From assembly GCA_900548935.1 (NCBI GenBank), contig URMR01000014.1, positions 1 to 22,372 of the forward strand: 22,372 nucleotides of DNA, written 5' to 3'. This DNA is from an uncultured Collinsella sp. (GTDB taxonomy: Bacteria; Actinomycetota; Coriobacteriia; Coriobacteriales; Coriobacteriaceae). The position numbers were made by a program, and so were the translations under genes. Shown here piece by piece: positions 12,472 through 20,045 of the stretch. The stretch's first letter is position 1. Each line of letters opens with the position of its first letter. The notes beneath the pieces are model-generated. The model had not been told where the DNA came from, did no database searches, and saw only the letters and a list, made by a program, of their open reading frames with translations.

Positions 12472-13925
12472 TGGCTAATAACACCGTACAGCTTGCGGTC
12501 GAGGAAGCCACCAAGAAGACGACTGCCGGTGATGGTCGCATCGTGCGAATCATCGGCCCTGTCGTTGACGTCAAGTTTGACGGTGCGGTGCCCCCGATCT
12601 ACAACGCGCTCACGGTCGAGGCCGAGACCCCGATCGGTCACCTGAGCACGATCCTCGAGGTCGAGAGCCAGCTTCCGGGCGGCGTTGTCCGCACGGTCGC
12701 CATGTCCTCGACCGACGGTCTGCAGCGTGGTCTCATTGCCACCGATACCGGTGAGCCCATGAAGATGCCCGTTGGCCCCAAGACGCTCGGCCGCATTTGG
12801 AACGTCATGGGCAAGCCCGTCGACGGCAAGCCTATGCCCGAGGTGGAGGAGTTCTACCCCATCCACCACGCAGCGCCCCGCTTCGACGAGCTCACCACCA
12901 AGACCGAGATCTTCGAGACCGGCATTAAGGCCGTCGACCTGCTCGAGCCCTACATTCGTGGCGGCAAAACGGGTCTGTTCGGTGGCGCCGGCGTCGGCAA
13001 GACCGTTCTGATTCAGGAGCTCATCAACAACCTCGCCCAGGAGCACGGCGGCACCTCGGTGTTCACCGGTGTCGGCGAGCGCACCCGTGAGGGTACCGAC
13101 CTTTATCTCGAGATGAGTGAGTCGGGCGTTATCGACAAGACCTGCTTGGTCTATGGTCAGATGAACGAGCCGCCTGGAGCGCGTCTGCGCATCGGTCTGG
13201 CTGGCCTTACCACCGCTGAGTACTTCCGCGATCGCGGCCAGGACGTTCTGCTGTTTATCGACAACATCTTCCGCTTCTCCCAGGCCGGTTCCGAGGTTTC
13301 CGCACTTCTGGGCCGTATGCCGTCCGCCGTTGGCTACCAGCCCACGCTGGCTACCGAGATGGGCGATCTCCAGGAGCGCATTACCTCGACCAAGACGGGC
13401 TCCATTACCTCCGTCCAGGCCGTCTACGTCCCTGCGGACGACCTAACCGACCCGGCGCCTGCCACGACGTTCACCCACCTCGACGCCACCACAGTCCTTT
13501 CGCGTAGCATTTCGTCGCTCGGCCTGTTCCCGGCCATCGACCCGCTCGCGTCTTCTTCTGACGCCCTTGATCCCTCGATCGTCGGCGAGGAGCACTACCG
13601 TGTCGCCGTCAAGGTTCAGGAGCTCCTGCAGGAGTACTCCGACCTTCAGGACATCATTGCCATTCTGGGTATGGACGAGCTGTCCGAGGAGCAGCGCCTT
13701 ACGGTCAACCGTGCTCGTAAGATTCAGCAGTTCCTCTCGCAGTCCTTCCACGTTGCCGAGAAGTTCACCGGCAACCCCGGTGTCTACGTCCGCGTCGAGG
13801 ATACCGTCCGCTCCTTCGCCGAGATTGTCGACGGCAAGGCCGATGACCTGCCCGAGCAGGCATTCCGCTATGCCTCCACGATTGAGGACGTGCGCGAGCG
13901 CGCCCGCAAGATGGGGGAGAAGTAG
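12471..13925 (+). CDS. atpD: F-type ATP synthase subunit beta
   Basis: Beta carries the catalytic ATP sites of F1. The 484-residue protein has Walker A GGAGVGKT (171-178), the catalytic Glu in GERTREG (Glu203), Walker B (VLLFIDNIFRF), and the canonical ALLGRMPSAVGYQPTL. The regulatory acidic loop reads DELSEEQ, a mild variant of DELSEED. About 20 residues precede the conserved GRIVRIIGPVVDV start of the beta-barrel. The start overlaps the atpG stop (TAATG, 12469-12473) and GGAGG (12460-12464) serves as ribosome binding site. Confidence 0.98.
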   Translation: MANNTVQLAVEEATKKTTAGDGRIVRIIGPVVDVKFDGAVPPIYNALTVEAETPIGHLSTILEVESQLPGGVVRTVAMSSTDGLQRGLIATDTGEPMKMPVGPKTLGRIWNVMGKPVDGKPMPEVEEFYPIHHAAPRFDELTTKTEIFETGIKAVDLLEPYIRGGKTGLFGGAGVGKTVLIQELINNLAQEHGGTSVFTGVGERTREGTDLYLEMSESGVIDKTCLVYGQMNEPPGARLRIGLAGLTTAEYFRDRGQDVLLFIDNIFRFSQAGSEVSALLGRMPSAVGYQPTLATEMGDLQERITSTKTGSITSVQAVYVPADDLTDPAPATTFTHLDATTVLSRSISSLGLFPAIDPLASSSDALDPSIVGEEHYRVAVKVQELLQEYSDLQDIIAILGMDELSEEQRLTVNRARKIQQFLSQSFHVAEKFTGNPGVYVRVEDTVRSFAEIVDGKADDLPEQAFRYASTIEDVRERARKMGEK

Positions 13926-13928
13926 GTT

Positions 13929-14321
13929 ATGCGTATCCGCATCGTGTGCCCCGTGAGCCTCGCCTATGAGGGTGACGCTGCGTTTGTGTCGATTCCGTCT
14001 ACGGATGGCGAGTTTGGCGTTCTGCCTGCTCACTCCAGCGAAATCTGCACGATCGACCGCGGTTACGTTCGCGTTTCCGATAAGGCCATGGGCACTGTCG
14101 ACCACACGTTTGCCGTGGCCGGCGGCTATGCCCAGGTTGCGGAAGATGTCGTGACCGTCCTCGCCGAGCGCGCTTGCGATTTGGCGACCGTCGACGCCGA
14201 CAAGGTTAAAGCTGATATTCAAGGTTTTGAAGAGAAGCTGGGTAATTTGTCGGAGGATGATGCACGCCGCGCCTACCTCTATAATGAAATCGCATGGTGT
14301 AAGCTCAAGCTTGCCCAATAG
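13929..14321 (+). CDS. atpC: F-type ATP synthase subunit epsilon
   Basis: Epsilon binds gamma and the c-ring and can inhibit ATP hydrolysis. The 130-residue protein has the N-terminal beta-sandwich (IPSTDGEFGVLPAHSS, GYVRV, FAVAGGYAQVAEDVVTVLAERA) and a C-terminal helical hairpin (about 88-130). It starts 3 nt after atpD, with GGGGAG (13914-13919) in the atpD end as ribosome binding site. It closes the operon: a hairpin and then an intrinsic terminator follow. Confidence 0.95.
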   Translation: MRIRIVCPVSLAYEGDAAFVSIPSTDGEFGVLPAHSSEICTIDRGYVRVSDKAMGTVDHTFAVAGGYAQVAEDVVTVLAERACDLATVDADKVKADIQGFEEKLGNLSEDDARRAYLYNEIAWCKLKLAQ

Positions 14322-14342
14322 TCAAACGTTTTAGCGTTCGAC
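14321..14342 (+). other. Small hairpin at the atpC stop
   Basis: GTCAAACG (14321-14328) pairs with CGTTCGAC (14335-14342) with one A-C mismatch and a TTTTAG loop. It begins on the last base of the atpC stop codon and precedes the main terminator. It may protect the mRNA 3' end; no function is shown. Confidence 0.35.
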
Positions 14343-14357
14343 CATTTGCGAACACAT

Positions 14358-14396
14358 CATGCCCGGGATGGCCCAGCCACCCCGGGCATGCTTTTT
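14358..14396 (+). terminator. Intrinsic terminator after atpC, just before murA
   Basis: A perfect 10-bp stem, CATGCCCGGG (14358-14367) with CCCGGGCATG (14381-14390), continues past one A-C mismatch into TGGC/GCCA with a CCA loop. C and five T follow (14391-14396). It ends only 13 nt before the murA start, so it lies in the murA leader if murA is transcribed from further upstream. Confidence 0.85.
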
Positions 14397-14409
14397 GAAA
14401 GGGTAGACC

Positions 14410-15693
14410 TTGGATATTATCCGCGTTGAGGGTGGCCACGCCATCGGAGGCTCCGTGCCCGTCTCGGGTGCAAAGAATTCCGCACTCAAACTCATGGCTG
14501 CAACGCTTCTGGCACCGGGCAAGACAACGCTTCAGAACGTGCCCGATATTTCCGATGTCCACGTTATGGGCAAGGTGCTCAAGGGCATGGGCGCCACGAT
14601 CGAAGTTCTCGATGAGCACACGCTCGAAATCGATACCTCCCAGGTTGATTCCTGGGAGGCTCCCTACGAGCTTGTCGCCAAGATGCGCGCCTCCACGGCT
14701 GTGATGGGCCCCCTGCTGGGTCGTTTCCATCGCGCCAAGATTGCCATGCCGGGCGGCTGCAACCTGGGTGCCCGCAAGATCGATATGCATATCTTGGGTC
14801 TCGAGGCTCTGGGCGTCGAGTTCGACACCGCCCATGGCTACATCAACGCCAGTGCTCCTCAGGGTCTGCACGGCACCACCGTCACACTTGAGTTTGCGAG
14901 CGTCGGTGCCACCGAAAACCTCATCATGGCTGCCGTGCGCGCACAGGGCACCACGGTTATCGACAACGCGGCCCGCGAGCCCGAGATCGTCGACCTTGCC
15001 AACATGCTCAACGAGATGGGTGCCAAGATCGTCGGCGCGGGCACGCCCGTCGTGACCATCGAGGGCGTAGAGGAGCTGCATCCCGTTACCCATTGCGTGG
15101 TGGGCGACCGCATCGAGGCCGGCACCTTCATCGTCGCCGGCGCCCTCATGGCCGATGAACGCGGCGTCGATGTTACGGGCTTCTGCCCCATCCACCTGGG
15201 CATGGTGCTCAAAAAGATGGAACTTATGGGTATCGAGTGTGAGCGTGTCGAGAACGGCGTCCACGTCAATCGCGTCGAGCGCATCAAGCCGGTCGATATC
15301 CAGACGCTTCCGTTCCCGGGTTTCCCGACCGACATGCAGGCGCAGATCATGGTGCTTTCGGCCCTTGCCGACGGAAGCTCCGTAATTACCGAGAACATCT
15401 TCGAGAACCGCTTCATGTTCGCCTCCGAGCTCGTGCGTATGGGTGCCGATATTCGTATCGAGAGCCATCACGCCATGATTCACGGCGTCAAGGGCTTCTC
15501 GGGCGCACAGGTCACCTCACCCGACCTGCGTGGCGGCGCGGCGCTTGTGGTTGCCGGCCTTATCGCCGATGGCGTTACCGAGGTCTCGGCCATCCATCAC
15601 ATCAAACGTGGCTACGAGCGGTTTGTCGAAAAGCTGCAGGCGCTAGGCGCGCATGTCGAACATGCCACCGTCCCCGATCCCGTCATCTACTAA
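14410..15693 (+). CDS. murA: UDP-N-acetylglucosamine 1-carboxyvinyltransferase
   Basis: MurA transfers enolpyruvate from PEP to UDP-GlcNAc, the first committed step of peptidoglycan synthesis. The 427-residue protein has SGAKNSAL with the catalytic Lys22-Asn23, KMRAST (91-96), and the active-site loop MPGGCNLGARKIDMHI with Cys117 (E. coli Cys115). FPGFPTDMQAQ carries the catalytic Asp and HIKRGYERF the C-terminal Arg. Having Cys rather than Asp at 117 suggests fosfomycin sensitivity at the target level, unlike some actinobacteria. The start appears to be TTG 14410 with AAAGGG (14398-14403) 6 nt upstream; no in-frame ATG fits the conserved N-terminus. It is probably followed in the same transcript by the LCP gene 12 nt downstream. 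Confidence 0.95.
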   Translation: MDIIRVEGGHAIGGSVPVSGAKNSALKLMAATLLAPGKTTLQNVPDISDVHVMGKVLKGMGATIEVLDEHTLEIDTSQVDSWEAPYELVAKMRASTAVMGPLLGRFHRAKIAMPGGCNLGARKIDMHILGLEALGVEFDTAHGYINASAPQGLHGTTVTLEFASVGATENLIMAAVRAQGTTVIDNAAREPEIVDLANMLNEMGAKIVGAGTPVVTIEGVEELHPVTHCVVGDRIEAGTFIVAGALMADERGVDVTGFCPIHLGMVLKKMELMGIECERVENGVHVNRVERIKPVDIQTLPFPGFPTDMQAQIMVLSALADGSSVITENIFENRFMFASELVRMGADIRIESHHAMIHGVKGFSGAQVTSPDLRGGAALVVAGLIADGVTEVSAIHHIKRGYERFVEKLQALGAHVEHATVPDPVIY

Positions 15694-15705
15694 TGCAGGT
15701 TGCCT

Positions 15706-16938
15706 ATGTTTAACAAGAAGCCCCTGGCGGATAACACCCGAAGACCCTCGACTGGTGCGCAGGCCAAGATCTACAGCCGCGACAACGTCGCTCGCTATTC
15801 CGAGCGCGCCCGCCAGCGTCGTCGTGGGCGCACGGTTCGCCGCGTAGCTCTCATCGCCGTGCTCGGTGTGTTGCTGAGTGCCACGACCGCTGCAGGTTTG
15901 TGGTTTGCCACTATCATGGGCAAGCTTGGCGACTCCAATGTCATTACCAACAACCTGCGCCAGATTCTGGTCGATACCGATGAGGCAAAAGATCCGTTCT
16001 ACGTGCTGCTTCTTGGTACCGACGGTCGTCCGGGCGAGGATACGTATCGTGCCGACTCGATTATCTTGGCTCGCATTGACCCTACGCAAAAGCAGGCAAC
16101 ACTTATTTCCATTCCGCGCGATACCAAGGTTGTCTATAAAGGCTCGACCATGAAGATTAACGCCTGCCATACGTATGGCGGCGCGGAGGCCATGGTCCAA
16201 GCGGTCAACGAGCTGTGCGGCGTTCAGATTTCTCACTATGCCGAGGTCAGTTTTGACGGCATGCAGTCGCTTATTGATTCGGTTGGCGGTATCGACATTA
16301 ACGCGACCGACGACGTCGACGATCCCGAGCACCTGGATATTAAGATTACTGCCGGCCAGCAGCACATGGATGGCGCCACCGCCCTTACCTACGCCCGTTG
16401 CCGTTACACCTATGCCGACGGCGACTATACGCGCATGCGCCACCAACGTCAGGTGCTTGGCGCCCTCGCCAACCAAATCCTCAACAACTTTGATGCCACC
16501 AAGATCTTTGATCTGGTCAACTCGCTGTCCGACATGCTCGTAACCGATATGAGCGTTCAGGATATCGTCTCTACGGTCAATGCTATGCGCGGCATGGATG
16601 TCGATGGCATCTACTCGGCCAACCTGCCTTCGTATGCCGACGGCAGCACTATGATTGACGGTGTGAGCTATGTCTTTGTCTACGAAGACGAGCTTAAGGA
16701 AATGATGGCCCGTGTCGAAGCCGGTGAGGATCCCAAGGGCCCCAACACCATGGGCCTTTCCGACGGCTCTAGCTCCACGATCGGCGACCTGAGCAACAAT
16801 ACGTCTGACGACTACGCAAACGGTACCGCAACCTCATCGGTTGGCTCTGACGATTCCGATGGCTCAAGCGATTCGAGCGATTCGGACTACTACGAAGAGC
16901 CTACCGGCGACGGCAACGGCTACGAAGCCAACTATTAG
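15706..16938 (+). CDS. LytR-CpsA-Psr (LCP) family cell-wall glycopolymer ligase
   Basis: LCP proteins attach undecaprenyl-linked glycopolymers (teichoic acid-like polymers, capsule, arabinogalactan analogues) to peptidoglycan outside the cell. The 410-residue protein has a basic cytoplasmic head (1-45), one membrane helix (about 46-68) and an LCP domain at 95-255. Domain motifs are FYVLLLGTDGRPGEDTYRADSIILARIDP, the pyrophosphate-binding SIPRDT (135-140), INACHTYGG, and YARCRYTYADGDYTRMRHQRQVL. Residues 352-410 are a low-complexity Ser/Asp/Asn/Gly tail, likely in the cell wall. ATG 15706 is chosen over TTG 15700 because AGGT (15697-15700) is then correctly spaced. It follows murA by 12 nt, so the two envelope genes probably form an operon. 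A structured repeat begins 1 nt after its stop. Confidence 0.92.
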   Translation: MFNKKPLADNTRRPSTGAQAKIYSRDNVARYSERARQRRRGRTVRRVALIAVLGVLLSATTAAGLWFATIMGKLGDSNVITNNLRQILVDTDEAKDPFYVLLLGTDGRPGEDTYRADSIILARIDPTQKQATLISIPRDTKVVYKGSTMKINACHTYGGAEAMVQAVNELCGVQISHYAEVSFDGMQSLIDSVGGIDINATDDVDDPEHLDIKITAGQQHMDGATALTYARCRYTYADGDYTRMRHQRQVLGALANQILNNFDATKIFDLVNSLSDMLVTDMSVQDIVSTVNAMRGMDVDGIYSANLPSYADGSTMIDGVSYVFVYEDELKEMMARVEAGEDPKGPNTMGLSDGSSSTIGDLSNNTSDDYANGTATSSVGSDDSDGSSDSSDSDYYEEPTGDGNGYEANY

Positions 16939-16939
16939 A

Positions 16940-17086
16940 GTTACGCGGGCTTACCAGCCCGCGTAACGGCTCGACGCTGCGCGCCGCCCAGAGCGACAAT
17001 TTGTCATTCAAAAGGCAGGGCATGACCAGAAGGTCAATGCCCTGCCTTTTTCATGCCAACTTGTTCGCTCTGGGCAGCGCTCGCTG
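16940..17086 (+). repeat. 147-bp multi-hairpin repeat, copy 2
   Basis: Gapless partner of 1357-1503, starting 1 nt after the LCP gene stop. H1 is 16940-16951 with 16956-16967 (perfect 12 bp, TACC loop). H2 is 16986-16995 with 17066-17075. H3 is 17010-17023 with 17037-17050, again capped by GACC-AGAA-GGTC. Relative to copy 1, H1 has two paired changes (T-A to G-C and T-A to C-G), H2 one (T-A to C-G) and H3 two (G-C to A-T and A-T to G-C). The remaining differences are in the H1 loop, the H3 bulge and the base of H2. Confidence 0.85.
17010..17051 (+). terminator. Intrinsic terminator of the murA-LCP unit, inside repeat copy 2
   Basis: The 14-bp stem AAAAGGCAGGGCAT / ATGCCCTGCCTTTT is capped by GACC-AGAA-GGTC with one bulged A (17036) and followed by a T-run (17047-17051). 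It has the same geometry as the terminator at 1427-1468 but two different base pairs. Confidence 0.8.
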
Positions 17087-17127
17087 ACGTTGGCTCAACC
17101 TGCGATGCCGACTACTTTTCTTGCACC

Positions 17128-17169
17128 AAAAATCGCCCCGTTCTCGGTTTTGAGGACGAGGCGATTTTT
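17128..17169. terminator. Bidirectional terminator between the LCP gene and pepT
   Basis: AAAAATCGCC (17128-17137) pairs perfectly with GGCGATTTTT (17160-17169). Past one C-A mismatch the stem continues as CGTTCTC/GAGGACG, with a GGTTTT loop. A-run and T-run on the two sides let it stop transcription from both converging genes; it lies 23 nt after the pepT stop on the - strand. Confidence 0.88.
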
Positions 17170-17192
17170 CTTACCTAGATTATGCGAGTTCC

Positions 17193-18440
17193 TTATGCGA
17201 AGCGGGCGACGAGCTCCTGCAGGACGTCAGTCATCTTTACGAGTGAGCTGACCGGGATAAACTCGTTGACGCCGTGGTAGCAATAGCCGCCGGTGGAAAG
17301 GTTGGGACAGGGCAGGCCACGGAACGACAGCTGCGCGCCGTCGGTGCCGCCGCGAATCGGCAGCACCTGGGGCTCGACGTCGCAGGCAAGGAAGGCGTCC
17401 TTGGCGACATCGATCAGCTCCGGGTAGTCGCGGACGATCTCGGCCATGTTGCGGTACTGGTGCTTAATCTCGACCGTTACGCGCTCCTCGCCCAGTCGCT
17501 GGTTGAGCATCGAGGCGGCGGCATTCATCAGCTCGAGTTTCTGCTGGAACTTGGCGGCATCGTGATCACGGACGATATAGCGTGCCGTGGCATGGTCGAC
17601 CGTTGCCGAGACGCCCTCAAGGTGATAGAAGCCCTCGTAGCCCTCGGTGTATTCCGGGCGCTGCTCGTAGGGGAGCAGGGCGTTGAAGTCGCAGAACAGG
17701 TTGCCCGCGTTGACCATGCGGCCCTTGGCGTCGCCGGGGTGAATGGACTGGCCCTCAAAGCGAACAGTTGCCTCGGCGGCATTGAAGCACTCCCACTCAA
17801 GCTCGCCAACCGGACCGCCGTCTACCGTGTAGGCGTACTTGCAGCCGAAGGCCTCGATATCCAACAGCTCGGCACCATGACCGATTTCCTCGTCCGGGCA
17901 GAAGCAAATGCCGAGCGCGGGATGGGGCAGGGAGGGATCCTGCGCGATGCGCGCGACGAGCGCCATGATTTCGGCAACACCCGCCTTGTCGTCCGCGCCC
18001 AGCAGCGTTGTGCCATTGCTGCAGACCAGGTCCTCGCCCACCAGGTCGTTCAAGGCGGGAAGCTTGGCGGTGCTCATGGACACGGGCTTGCCGTCGACAA
18101 TGCCGCAAACCAGGTCGCCGCCCTCGTAGTGCACGATGTGCGGCGCTACGCCGGCGCCCGGCGCGACCTCGGTGGTGTCGAGGTGCGCGATCAGGCCCAG
18201 GGCGGGCTTATTCTCGGAACCGGCGCTAGCGGGAATGTGCGCGCAGACATAGGCGTTTTCGGTTACATGGGCATCGGTTGCACCCAGCTCGCACAACTCC
18301 TCGGCAAGCACGTTCGCAAGGTCAAACTGAACGGCGCTCGAGGGTACCTGGTCGCAGTTTGCATCCTCGGACTGCGTGTTGATCTGGACGTAGCGCAAAA
18401 AGCGCTCGAGGACATCGGGGCTCGTGGTGGTGTTTTCCAT
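17193..18440 (-). CDS. pepT: Peptidase T (M20B tripeptide aminopeptidase)
   Basis: PepT is a cytoplasmic di-zinc aminopeptidase that removes the N-terminal residue of tripeptides. The 415-residue length is typical. Expected metal and catalytic positions are visible: His86 and Asp88 in HLDT, Asp150 in GADDKAG (bridging ligand), Glu184/Glu185 in DEEIG (general base and ligand), Asp207 in VDGGP, and His389 in YCYHGVNEF. IRGGTDGAQLSFRGLP is the usual substrate-binding segment. The frame extends upstream to 18536, but ATG 18440 is preferred: GGAG (complement of 18449-18452) lies 8 nt upstream, and the extra 32 residues would run through the promoter/operator region. It is divergent from a metal-regulator gene with a shared palindrome between them. 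Confidence 0.95.
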   Translation of the reverse strand: MENTTTSPDVLERFLRYVQINTQSEDANCDQVPSSAVQFDLANVLAEELCELGATDAHVTENAYVCAHIPASAGSENKPALGLIAHLDTTEVAPGAGVAPHIVHYEGGDLVCGIVDGKPVSMSTAKLPALNDLVGEDLVCSNGTTLLGADDKAGVAEIMALVARIAQDPSLPHPALGICFCPDEEIGHGAELLDIEAFGCKYAYTVDGGPVGELEWECFNAAEATVRFEGQSIHPGDAKGRMVNAGNLFCDFNALLPYEQRPEYTEGYEGFYHLEGVSATVDHATARYIVRDHDAAKFQQKLELMNAAASMLNQRLGEERVTVEIKHQYRNMAEIVRDYPELIDVAKDAFLACDVEPQVLPIRGGTDGAQLSFRGLPCPNLSTGGYCYHGVNEFIPVSSLVKMTDVLQELVARFA

Positions 18441-18478
18441 AAAGACCGCTCCAATCTTGGTCGTCGTGTGCAACAAGA

Positions 18479-18484
18479 ACTGTA
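18479..18484 (-). promoter_or_regulatory. Possible -10 box of pepT
   Basis: TACAGT on the - strand (18484 to 18479) is the best -10 candidate in the pepT leader. The -35 region would fall within the palindrome at 18488-18507 and is not a good consensus match. Confidence 0.35.
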
Positions 18485-18487
18485 GCA

Positions 18488-18507
18488 CGGTATGCCACGG
18501 CATACCG
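18488..18507. promoter_or_regulatory. Perfect 20-bp palindromic operator between pepT and the DtxR/MntR-type gene
   Basis: CGGTATGCC (18488-18496) and GGCATACCG (18499-18507) form a perfect 9-bp inverted repeat with a 2-nt spacer. It lies between candidate -10 boxes on both strands, over the -35 regions of both divergent genes. Size and symmetry suit a dimeric winged-helix repressor, most simply the regulator encoded next to it. It does not resemble the AT-rich DtxR/IdeR iron box. Confidence 0.65.
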
Positions 18508-18523
18508 CGACGCTTAGATGGGG

Positions 18524-18529
18524 TAGAAT
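18524..18529 (+). promoter_or_regulatory. Possible -10 box of the metal-regulator gene
   Basis: TAGAAT lies 31 nt upstream of the regulator ATG. The region 17 nt upstream falls in the right arm of the palindrome and is not a -35 consensus, so the promoter may be weak. Confidence 0.4.
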
Positions 18530-18560
18530 CAGCCATTGAATGCAGAAGGGACGGAAGATC

Positions 18561-18983
18561 ATGGATACGACAAATAGCTCGCGCGAACTACATCTGACGG
18601 TGGCGAACGAAGACTACTTGGAGTGCATGGTTCGCATTGAAATCGAAGAGGGGGAAACCAACGGCGTGCGATCGGTCGACATCGCGCAGCGCCTCGGTGT
18701 CTCCAAGGCATCGGTCAATAAAGCGGTTTCGGCGCTCAAGGCATCCGAACTTGTCGAGCAATCGCACTACGGCAAGGTGGTCCTGACCGATCGCGGCCGC
18801 AAGGTTGGCACGGCTATCTGGTACCGTCATCGCCTCATCCGCACGTTTTTGGTTCAGGAGCTCGGTGTCGAATTTGAGCGAGCCGATTCCGAGGCCTGCA
18901 TGATGGAGCATGCACTATCCGAGGACACGATGAACCGCTGGCTTGCCTATCTCGAAAAGCAGGGAATCAGCGTCGAGGAATAG
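18561..18983 (+). CDS. DtxR/MntR-family metal-dependent transcriptional regulator
   Basis: Regulators of this family bind Mn(II) or Fe(II), dimerise and bind DNA to control metal uptake or metal-linked genes. The 140-residue protein has a winged helix (about 10-78; recognition helix near SVNKAVSALKASELV, wing HYGKVVLTDRGR) and a metal/dimer domain (about 85-137). It lacks the C-terminal SH3-like domain, as MntR does. Candidate ligands are Asp18 and Glu21 in NEDYLE (MntR-like), His90 in YRHRL, and Cys113, Glu116 and His117 in EACMMEHALS, which follows the DtxR pattern of Cys102-Glu105-His106. ATG 18561 is preceded by GGAAG (18553-18557). The next gene starts 10 nt after its stop. Which metal it senses cannot be told from sequence. 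Confidence 0.88.
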   Translation: MDTTNSSRELHLTVANEDYLECMVRIEIEEGETNGVRSVDIAQRLGVSKASVNKAVSALKASELVEQSHYGKVVLTDRGRKVGTAIWYRHRLIRTFLVQELGVEFERADSEACMMEHALSEDTMNRWLAYLEKQGISVEE

Positions 18984-18993
18984 CGGGATATAT

Positions 18994-19887
18994 ATGGATA
19001 CGAGTTATTACAACCGCTTTGGTGCCGAGGAACTTACGCGCCGCTTGTCGAGCGAGACCTTGTTGGCGCAGGGCCCCATGGGCAGTGTTCTGTTGAGTGA
19101 GTACGATGCCGCCGACATTCCACCGGCGTTTTGGAATCTGGCAGAGCCGCAGACCGTTTCTCGTATCCATCGCTTGTATGTCGCCGCCGGCGCGCAGGTG
19201 CTCATTACCAACACCTTTCAGGCATCAAGCTATGCCCTCAAGCACGACCAGATTTCGCCGTCCGTGGCGGAGGTCAATCGCGGGGCCGTCGACGATGCCC
19301 GCCAGGCGCACCCTCAGCTGCTGCTGGGCTCGATGGGCCCGATCGGTATTGAGTGGTTTGCCGAGGACTCTGCCGAGTATCGTGAAATCCGAGGCATTGC
19401 GCGCGAACAAGCGCACGCCTTGCTCAATGCCGGTGTTGACGGTCTGCTGATTGAGACGGTGACGTCTATCCGTAATTTGCAGCCCATGCTTGCCGGCGCC
19501 CGAGATGCCGCCGACGGCATGCCTGTCCTGGTGAGTTTTGTCGTTGACGATAAAGGCGACCTGTTGGGCGATGGCCTCAACATCGAGGCAGCCGTTTTGT
19601 ACGCCGAAAAACACGGCGCAAACTCGGTTGGTGTTAATTGCTGTTCGCTTGCGGCCGCGAACGCGGCGGTGCCCAGGATGGTCGCATCGGCGACTACTCC
19701 CGTCACGGTGCGTCCCAACGTGGGCGATCCGGTCCAGACTCAGGATGGCCCCGTATGGCACGAGAGCCCCGAAGCTTTCGCGCGCGCATGCATCGAATGG
19801 AAACATGCCGGTGCCGCAATGGTGGGCAGTTGCTGTGGAACCACGGCAATCACTACGGCCGCGATGGCCGAGGCGCTCGATATATAA
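18994..19887 (+). CDS. Homocysteine S-methyltransferase-family protein
   Basis: This zinc-dependent TIM-barrel family transfers a methyl group to homocysteine or a related thiol. The 297-residue protein has the N-terminal GPMGSVL (27-33), ITNTFQAS (71-78), GSMGPIG (112-118), and the three zinc-ligand cysteines: Cys216 in GVNCCS, and Cys280 and Cys281 in GSCCGTT. It stands alone, without cobalamin or folate domains, so the donor could be S-methylmethionine, betaine or a protein-bound methyl group, or it could partner a separate corrinoid protein. ATG 18994 is chosen because it starts 10 nt after the regulator stop, with GAGGA (18975-18979) upstream; in-frame start 18943 would overlap the regulator. 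Probably co-transcribed with the regulator gene. Confidence 0.85.
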   Translation: MDTSYYNRFGAEELTRRLSSETLLAQGPMGSVLLSEYDAADIPPAFWNLAEPQTVSRIHRLYVAAGAQVLITNTFQASSYALKHDQISPSVAEVNRGAVDDARQAHPQLLLGSMGPIGIEWFAEDSAEYREIRGIAREQAHALLNAGVDGLLIETVTSIRNLQPMLAGARDAADGMPVLVSFVVDDKGDLLGDGLNIEAAVLYAEKHGANSVGVNCCSLAAANAAVPRMVASATTPVTVRPNVGDPVQTQDGPVWHESPEAFARACIEWKHAGAAMVGSCCGTTAITTAAMAEALDI

Positions 19888-19892
19888 AGGGC

Positions 19893-19921
19893 AAAACCGC
19901 TCCATACGGGGCGGTTTTTTT
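19893..19921 (+). terminator. Intrinsic terminator after the S-methyltransferase gene
   Basis: AAAACCGCTCC (19893-19903) pairs with GGGGCGGTTTT (19908-19918), with one T-G wobble and an ATAC loop, running into seven or more T in total. It lies 5 nt after the stop and closes the regulator-methyltransferase unit. Confidence 0.88.
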
Positions 19922-20045
19922 ATTGCTTGCATGTCCTCGGCAGCATTTGCCCAAATGGTGAATGCTGGTGCCGGCAGGTTGCCGAATGCGTGCTGCGGGT
20001 ATACCTCATGCGTACCATGATCCAAACGCTGCGAGGTGTCTGCGC

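Noticed and set aside
17274..18485. 403-codon open frame on the + strand over pepT
   Set aside because: Antisense shadow; pepT on the - strand carries all zinc ligands in order.
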